Virus record (IMG/VR): IMGVR_UViG_3300038553_000012
Coordinates: 1 to 44,305 of that record
Origin: a virus
Length of the DNA stretch: 44,305 nt
Direction: 5' to 3' (one strand)
Numbering within the stretch: the stretch's first letter is position 1; each line of letters begins with the position of its first letter. The notes beneath the pieces are model-generated. The model did no database searches. It was not told the DNA's origin and saw only the letters and a list, made by a program, of their open reading frames with translations. Positions 39,572 to 44,305 of the stretch are shown piece after piece. Position numbers and translations under genes: made by a program.

Positions 39572-39818
39572 CACCACCTCCCAGCACGTCCTCCGCTGCC
39601 GCGATGCCGACCTCGGCCAGTGCGTCCCGGACGGATGAAAGCCACGGCTCGCTCGCGCCGGCGGTCAGCAGGGCGCGGATCGTGATCGGTCCGGGCGCCG
39701 ACAGCGCCGCTTCCGCCAACGTTCGGGTCCGTTCGTCAGCCAGGCGCGCGACCTGGCCGACGACGACACGGTACATCCCCGCCGCGAGACGGCGGTCTTG
39801 CTCCAAGATCACCATCAT
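39564..39818 (-). CDS. Small partner of the AAA+ ATPase
   Basis: An 84-residue helical protein starting in an ATGA overlap with the AAA+ gene stop. It contains a middle LADERTRTLAEAALSAP and LTAGASEPWLSSVRDALAEVG, without catalytic residues. The overlap suggests it is made in concert with the ATPase and may be its adaptor or effector. Unrecognised. Confidence 0.65.
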   Translation of the reverse strand: MMVILEQDRRLAAGMYRVVVGQVARLADERTRTLAEAALSAPGPITIRALLTAGASEPWLSSVRDALAEVGIAAAEDVLGGGDD

Positions 39819-41401
39819 GCCCTCCCCAGGATGGCATCGCGCCCGTCGAGCATGATCTCGATCGACATCCGGAGCCGGCGCAGCGAGCCGCCCGGCCATG
39901 CTCCCTTGATGACATCGATCTCGTCTTCCGCAAGCGGCGGGTACCACCGGGGATCGACACCGCGTTCGCGGGCTATGTCCTCCACGATCTGCCCGACCAG
40001 CGTGCCCAGGTGGGACCACGTTGGATCCGGCATGCGCAGGATACGCATGCGGTCGCGGAGCGGAGCGGGGATTGCCGAGAGCGAGTTGGCTGTGGCGAAG
40101 TGGCTGATCATCGACAGATCGACCTCGACCTCGAGGCACAGGTCGCGCATGCGCCTGGCTTGGTGCGGCTCGAGGTACGGAAGCAAGGCTTCCATGGCGT
40201 TCCCGTTCTCGGTCCGCGTCCCGATCTTCTCGATCTCGTCCCAGATCATCGCGCCGTTTGCCTCCCGCGACCGCTTGATCAGCTGCAGTGGCACGCTCTC
40301 GCGGGCCGTGCTCCACTGGGCGGAAGTCCCCATCATGCTGGCGTCGGACTGCCCCGCCATATTGTACGCCTCCGACTCCAGGCCCACCGCATCGGCGATC
40401 GCGCGGAGCAATGCGGTCTTGCCCGAGCCCGGCTCGCCGACGAGCAGCGTAGGCCGGAACCGGACCGGACCGCCGAGCGCAAGGTCACCCATGATCACGT
40501 GGATCAAGTCGCGGGCATGCGGCCACCGCGACGACAGGTCGGCGGCGATGCCCGCGACGTCGCCGACCTGGACGAGAGGCAGCTCCACGCCGGCGATGCC
40601 GATCCATGACTTCCGGTTGTCGCGCACGTTGGAATTGCCGCCCTTCGGATCGAGCGGCGGCACGACGAGCAACGAGGTCTTCGGCAGGACAGGCATGCCG
40701 AGGTACTCGTCGGGGATCCCGTCCTCGACCTCCTCCCTTTCGATCTCGGCGCGGTCGTCCATGACCGCCGCGATATCTCCGAAGAGTTCCTCAAGCTGGA
40801 CCTCGGTGGCATCGCCTAGCTGCAAGCGCTCCATTGCGCCGTTCAGCCGATCGGACAACTGCGACATGCGCCGCATGGTCGCGATGCCCTGCTCGAAAAC
40901 CCGGTCCACGTCACGAACGTCGACGTAGCCGGGCTTGCCTCCTCGCGTGGAGTATCGCGTCAGCCCCAATGCCATCGCGATCGGCAGAGCCGACTTGCTG
41001 ATGTCGTCCAGCCGAACGTCTTCGAAGCCGCGGCGGATCGTGCGGTCACGTCCGATCGGATCGCCCAGCCAGCAGGCGTACAGGTCTAGCCGGCGCGCGG
41101 CGTGGTTGCTGCTGTGCTCGAGGGAATCGGACGCAGACCGAAGGGTCGTGTGGGTGGGATTGTCGCGGGCAAGCTGCAGCGCCTTGCGGCACTTGGGGAT
41201 ATGGTCCGGCTCCAGGAGTTGAGTTTCGATCCATGTCTGGATATCGAGCAGCATGTCGCCCTTGTGGAAGGGCAAGCCACGCTGCAGCTCTTCGAAGCTC
41301 GTGAAGGCACCCTTCCCCGCGAGGATCTCGTCGCGGCGGGTGGCGTGGCTCTGTAGGGAAAGGGTGTCGAGGCGCAGTTGCGCGAGGTCGGTATCGTTCA
41401 T
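39815..41401 (-). CDS. Lon-like AAA+ ATPase without a protease domain
   Basis: A 528-residue ATPase. The AAA+ module occupies about 310-500, with Walker A VGEPGSGKT near residue 321 and Walker B AMIWDEIEKIG near 386, the latter very similar to Lon's LLDEIDK box, followed by a sensor-1-like ATANSLS and arginine-finger RDRM. The N-terminal 300 residues are helical and unlike Lon's. No Ser-Lys protease domain follows. Such proteins may act as remodellers in replication, defence or assembly; context (with the defence-like block) makes a defence role possible but unproven. Confidence 0.8.
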   Translation of the reverse strand: MNDTDLAQLRLDTLSLQSHATRRDEILAGKGAFTSFEELQRGLPFHKGDMLLDIQTWIETQLLEPDHIPKCRKALQLARDNPTHTTLRSASDSLEHSSNHAARRLDLYACWLGDPIGRDRTIRRGFEDVRLDDISKSALPIAMALGLTRYSTRGGKPGYVDVRDVDRVFEQGIATMRRMSQLSDRLNGAMERLQLGDATEVQLEELFGDIAAVMDDRAEIEREEVEDGIPDEYLGMPVLPKTSLLVVPPLDPKGGNSNVRDNRKSWIGIAGVELPLVQVGDVAGIAADLSSRWPHARDLIHVIMGDLALGGPVRFRPTLLVGEPGSGKTALLRAIADAVGLESEAYNMAGQSDASMMGTSAQWSTARESVPLQLIKRSREANGAMIWDEIEKIGTRTENGNAMEALLPYLEPHQARRMRDLCLEVEVDLSMISHFATANSLSAIPAPLRDRMRILRMPDPTWSHLGTLVGQIVEDIARERGVDPRWYPPLAEDEIDVIKGAWPGGSLRRLRMSIEIMLDGRDAILGRA

Positions 41402-41507
41402 GTCGGGTCATCCGGCGCGCCGACGACAAGCCGTCAGCACAGACGATCAGCCAAACGGATCCCGGAAGGATTGTCCAGCGCGTCCGTTAACGAAGGTGAA
41501 GGATTGG

Positions 41508-41813
41508 TTAACCGATCCTGCGACCGGCGAGATGCTGGTAGTAGGTCGCGAGGTGGGCGGCTGCCGCCTCGTCCTCCAGGCCGGCGTTCTTCCACCGCGT
41601 CGCCACGAATTCCAGTTCGGCCTGCAGCTTGAGCTCGCCGGCGATCCGCGCCTGGTCGGTGATCCAGGCGGCGACATCATCGGGCACGGGCACCTGCCCC
41701 GCGAGCCAACGTTGGCACACGCGCTGGTCGGCTCCACGGGCCCGGGCTAGACGGGAGCTCGTGGCGTCGGGGAAGACCTGCAGGGCCAGCGATTTGAAGG
41801 TGGGCGAATCCAT
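41508..41813 (-). CDS. HTH regulator, candidate repressor
   Basis: A 101-residue protein with an N-terminal XRE-like HTH (about 4-45: FKSLALQVFPDATSSRLARARGAD, then QRWLAGQVPVPDDVAAWI) and a helical C-terminus. It faces a divergent operon across a symmetric operator. No CI-type self-cleavage domain is present. It heads the leftward AAA+-RM block. A role as lysogeny or block repressor is suggested by position. Confidence 0.72.
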   Translation of the reverse strand: MDSPTFKSLALQVFPDATSSRLARARGADQRVCQRWLAGQVPVPDDVAAWITDQARIAGELKLQAELEFVATRWKNAGLEDEAAAAHLATYYQHLAGRRIG

Positions 41814-41858
41814 GGGACGACACTGCCAGCGCAGGCGGCATGGGACAAGGGCAGCGCT

Positions 41859-41919
41859 TGGATACAAATAGTTGCAACCCATCTTGTGCCCCGCAACCAT
41901 TGCAAGCATATTGTATCCA
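41859..41919. promoter_or_regulatory. Symmetric divergent operator region
   Basis: TGGATACAA (41859-41867) and its exact complement TTGTATCCA (41911-41919) flank two TTGCAA boxes (41872-41877 and 41900-41905), all symmetric about position 41889. Possible promoters overlap it: rightward TTGTGC (41884) with CATATT (41907), leftward TTGCGG with AACTAT. It separates the repressor candidate from the 41959 operon, so binding would switch both. Confidence 0.68.
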
Positions 41920-41958
41920 TCGCTGGCGGGTGGCCGCCGGCCCAACGGAGGTTCCGAA

Positions 41959-42642
41959 ATGGATGACAAGATAGAGACTGCTATCGACACGCTGCACATC
42001 GGGCGCTGCACGATCGACGCGAAGCTGCGCTTCGTGGGCGAGGTGATCGGGGGCGGCACCGGAGGCCCAGGGAAAGTGTGGCTGCAGACTGAGTACGGAC
42101 GCTTCGCGCCCCTGGGCTTCGACGAGGACCACAGGTCCGGCTCGCGCCGTTCGGGCTCATGCCTCTGGTACCTCGAACCCGACCGGCTCTACCGCATCGA
42201 CAACGTCGCGGTCAGCAGCAGCCGCACCGCGACGTTCTATGTCTCCACCGCGGGCGATCGTCCTGTCGCGATGAGCCGCGAGGAACACGAGGCCGAGTGC
42301 CGGCGCCGCTGGCCCATGGATGCCCGCCTCGCCGACGAGGCCGAGGAGCGCCGGCGCGAGCAAGAGGCCCTGCGGATGGAGCGGGAGGCGGCACAAGCGG
42401 AAGCCCGCCGCATCGAGCAGGAAGCCCTCAAGGAACTGAACGCTGAGCGGGCGGCCCAGATCGCCGCCATGGGCCAGCCGGACACGGGACTGCCCAAGCT
42501 GACGGGAACGCCCAAGCAGATCGCCTACGCCCTGTCGATCAGGGATGCCTTCGCCGCCAAGCACCCCGGCGATCCCGCGCTCAAGCGCGGCACGACGGCG
42601 AAGTACTGGATCGAGAACCACCGCTCCGCGCTGTACCGCTAA
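41959..42642 (+). CDS. Hypothetical protein with LTGTPKQIAYA domain
   Basis: A 227-residue protein. The N-terminal half is beta-rich (RFVGEVIGGGTGGPGKVWLQTEYG). A charged helix (about 115-165) precedes a C-terminal segment LPKLTGTPKQIAYALSIRDAF...YWIENH that matches a domain known from plasmid and phage proteins (LxGTxKQxxWAxxIR...WWI). First gene of the rightward operon, with GGAGG upstream. Function unknown. Confidence 0.72.
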   Translation: MDDKIETAIDTLHIGRCTIDAKLRFVGEVIGGGTGGPGKVWLQTEYGRFAPLGFDEDHRSGSRRSGSCLWYLEPDRLYRIDNVAVSSSRTATFYVSTAGDRPVAMSREEHEAECRRRWPMDARLADEAEERRREQEALRMEREAAQAEARRIEQEALKELNAERAAQIAAMGQPDTGLPKLTGTPKQIAYALSIRDAFAAKHPGDPALKRGTTAKYWIENHRSALYR

Positions 42643-42655
42643 CCGGGAGACCGAC

Positions 42656-42904
42656 ATGTCGCATCAGGACAACTCCACCGCAGTGACCTTCACCGGACAG
42701 GCCCCCGAGGAACTCGGCGCCCAGCTCGACGCACTGCCCGCAGGCCATCCTGCCAAGGGATATTTCGTCGGCCACCAGATGGGCGGCTGGCAGCTCTTCG
42801 GGCCGGGGGTGACCCCGTTCGGGCGGGAGCGGATCGGAGAGTTCAGCTGGGACGGCTTGATCCGTTACCTGAATGGCCTGTCGAACTTCGAGAAGGGACG
42901 CTGA
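42656..42904 (+). CDS. Hypothetical protein
   Basis: An 82-residue protein with AVTFTGQAPEELGAQLDALPAG and GGWQLFGPGVTPFGRERIGEFSWDG. A beta-alpha mix without known motif. It starts 13 bases after the previous stop with a GGGAGA ribosome site, and its stop overlaps the next start. Confidence 0.62.
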   Translation: MSHQDNSTAVTFTGQAPEELGAQLDALPAGHPAKGYFVGHQMGGWQLFGPGVTPFGRERIGEFSWDGLIRYLNGLSNFEKGR

Positions 42905-43272
42905 TGTCTCCCGAGAAGATCAAGAAGATCGCCCAACTCCTGGCCGGACAGGAATCCGGCTGGCAGTCCAGGTTCGCCGCGCTGCTCGGGATCTCCCGGG
43001 GATACGCGCACAACCTCCTCACCGGCGAGCGGCCCGTCACCGGACCGCTCTACCTCAAGATCGTCATCTCGATTCGCAAGCGCGCGGAAGAATACCGGGA
43101 ACGCGCTGCCGAGCTCGAGGCGATGGCAGCCGAACTGGGGGAAGCCACCATGTCGGATGTCGCCTCCATGCCGAAGCTGTCGAAGGCCGAATACGACAGC
43201 CAAACCGACGAGGCGATGGCGATCATAGACGAGATGGCCGGCCTGTCCGGCAGCAAGGGAGATGACGAATGA
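42904..43272 (+). CDS. HTH-containing hypothetical protein
   Basis: A 122-residue protein. Residues 3-45 read as an XRE-like HTH: IAQLLAGQESGWQSRFAALLGI then RGYAHNLLTGERPVTGPLYLK. After it comes a coiled coil (RAEEYRERAAELEAMAAELG) and an acidic tail. It may be a repressor or antirepressor in the operon. Coupled to its neighbours by TGATG and ATGA overlaps. Confidence 0.7.
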   Translation: MSPEKIKKIAQLLAGQESGWQSRFAALLGISRGYAHNLLTGERPVTGPLYLKIVISIRKRAEEYRERAAELEAMAAELGEATMSDVASMPKLSKAEYDSQTDEAMAIIDEMAGLSGSKGDDE

Positions 43273-43532
43273 AGGTCGAACTGGACGACAGGACGATGGC
43301 CGCCACCCTCCGGCCCTTGCTCAAGGCGGGCTGGACGACGACGCTGCACGCCGATGCAGACCGCATCTGGATCACCGTGCGTTCTAACGCAAAGGCCGGC
43401 GGCGCGTTCATGACTATCCGCAATGCGGAAGAGGCTGCGGTCTACGATGGCCGCCCGGGTGACGCGGTGCTGTTCGAGGGACCGGACGCGATCAAGGACG
43501 GCGTGGCGCTGGCGCTCGGGAGGGCAAGCTGA
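43269..43532 (+). CDS. Hypothetical protein
   Basis: An 87-residue protein starting in an ATGA overlap and containing LRPLLKAGWTTTLHADADRIWITVRSNAKA. Alpha-beta composition, no recognised motif. It overlaps the following start by one base. Confidence 0.6.
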   Translation: MKVELDDRTMAATLRPLLKAGWTTTLHADADRIWITVRSNAKAGGAFMTIRNAEEAAVYDGRPGDAVLFEGPDAIKDGVALALGRAS

Positions 43533-44305
43533 TGCCCGGATACTTCCACTACGACAGGGCGCCGGAGGAAATCATCCTGGCGTGCCAGGCCCCGGACCAT
43601 GAACGCTACTGGTTCCAGCGGAACGACAATCTCTACCGCAACCGCGACCTGCTTGGGCTCTTCGGGGAGCACGAGGTCCTCCGCATCGGCCAGGTGACAC
43701 CGAGGATGCAGCAGCTCAAGGCCCATGACAGATACTCCGAGGGGTTCGAGGCCAAGCGGGCGGGCGAGCTGATCCGGTGGGGCGTGGACCATGGCATCCT
43801 CGTCCGGGAGATCGTGGACCGACAGCCAGCATGGCGCCTGCTCGACCGCGAGATGCAGTACCTTCTTGTCGGGCCGGCGGCCAAGCAGCGCGAGATCCGC
43901 ATCCGCGGGCTCAAGGATCCAGTGGAACTCGTCGAGGCAAACAAGTTGGCGAACCGCGAATACAAGCGGCAGGACCGGGCAAGGGCCAAGCAGATCGAGC
44001 GGTATCGCGAGGCGATGGCGCGCAACCTGGACCGCATCATGCAGTCGTCTCCGGACGAGCCGCTGCCTGCAGCACTCGACCGCTTCAGGATCGAAGGACA
44101 CGAACTGCTCCGCAACTACCGCGAGGTGCTGATCGATGCGGTCGCGGGGGAGGACGGATGGACGATCGTGGGCATCATCGCCACGACTGCCATGGACGCG
44201 ACCGCCGCTGCATTCGAGGCCAGCATGGCCGCGCGGAAGGCGGCTGCCGAGGCGCCGGTGGTCCCCGACGACGACGCGGACGCCATGGGCAGCATGGATT
44301 TCTGA
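43532..44305 (+). CDS. Hypothetical protein, last gene of the window
   Basis: A 257-residue protein. The N-terminal part includes WFQRNDNLYRNRDLLGLFGEHEVLRIGQ; residues 120-165 are a highly charged helix (YKRQDRARAKQIERYREAMARN); the end is acidic. The stop codon is the last base of the window, which directly abuts the integrase stop if the genome is circular. Unrecognised; part of the operon controlled by the 41.9-kb operator. Confidence 0.62.
   Translation: MPGYFHYDRAPEEIILACQAPDHERYWFQRNDNLYRNRDLLGLFGEHEVLRIGQVTPRMQQLKAHDRYSEGFEAKRAGELIRWGVDHGILVREIVDRQPAWRLLDREMQYLLVGPAAKQREIRIRGLKDPVELVEANKLANREYKRQDRARAKQIERYREAMARNLDRIMQSSPDEPLPAALDRFRIEGHELLRNYREVLIDAVAGEDGWTIVGIIATTAMDATAAAFEASMAARKAAAEAPVVPDDDADAMGSMDF

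Noticed and set aside
1-44305. CRISPR array or insertion sequence
   Set aside because: No regularly spaced repeats and no transposase motifs or terminal inverted repeats were seen; the only dispersed repeat is the late element.

Overview
The window reads as one complete temperate siphophage genome (or an exactly trimmed prophage). It is GC-rich, gene-dense and almost free of non-coding DNA. It opens on the stop codon of a tyrosine integrase and closes on the stop codon of the last gene. It carries a lambda-like head (GpA-type terminase, gpW, gpB-type portal, protease with nested scaffold, gpD, gpE), a long non-contractile tail with a tape measure, and a Rz/Rz1 lysis cassette. GC content and the spanin pair point to a high-GC Gram-negative host, probably a proteobacterium; I cannot name a genus. 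No tRNA or rRNA genes and no CRISPR array were seen.

Layout. (1) 1-1.6 kb: integrase, a possible excisionase, and a 21-bp segment matching a tRNA-Leu(UAA) anticodon arm, the likely attP core. (2) 1.7-3.3 kb: a rightward DUF262 plus HEPN pair, a probable defence cassette. (3) 3.3-8.7 kb: a tightly overlapping leftward operon with two metallophosphoesterases, several small DNA-binding or metal-binding proteins and a triple-HTH protein. (4) 9.1-11.7 kb: small genes and a plasmid-type (Rep_3-like) replication initiator, with an AT-rich, DnaA-box-bearing intergenic region. (5) 11.9-29.7 kb: rightward late genes for packaging, head, connector and tail, including a probable head fibre and a frameshifted tail chaperone. 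(6) 29.7-33.6 kb: a leftward primase-polymerase/helicase of about 1,300 residues. (7) 33.9-36.5 kb: rightward lysis genes. (8) 36.5-41.8 kb: a leftward block with a NotI-family restriction endonuclease, C5-cytosine methyltransferase and Vsr, then a Lon-like AAA+ ATPase and a small HTH regulator. (9) 42.0-44.3 kb: a rightward operon of uncharacterised small genes, divergent from that regulator across a symmetric operator.

Two things stand out. First, a 19-23-bp sequence with core CGCCCTTTTTTGTCACAA occurs five times, all in the same orientation, at the entry to packaging, portal, capsid, tail and lysis modules. It looks like a phage-specific terminator and/or late-promoter punctuation mark. 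Second, the phage carries at least two probable defence cassettes, DUF262-HEPN next to attP and a NotI-type restriction-modification-Vsr set, plus a protease-less Lon-like AAA+ protein with a small partner. All functional calls come from motif recognition by eye; no database search was run.
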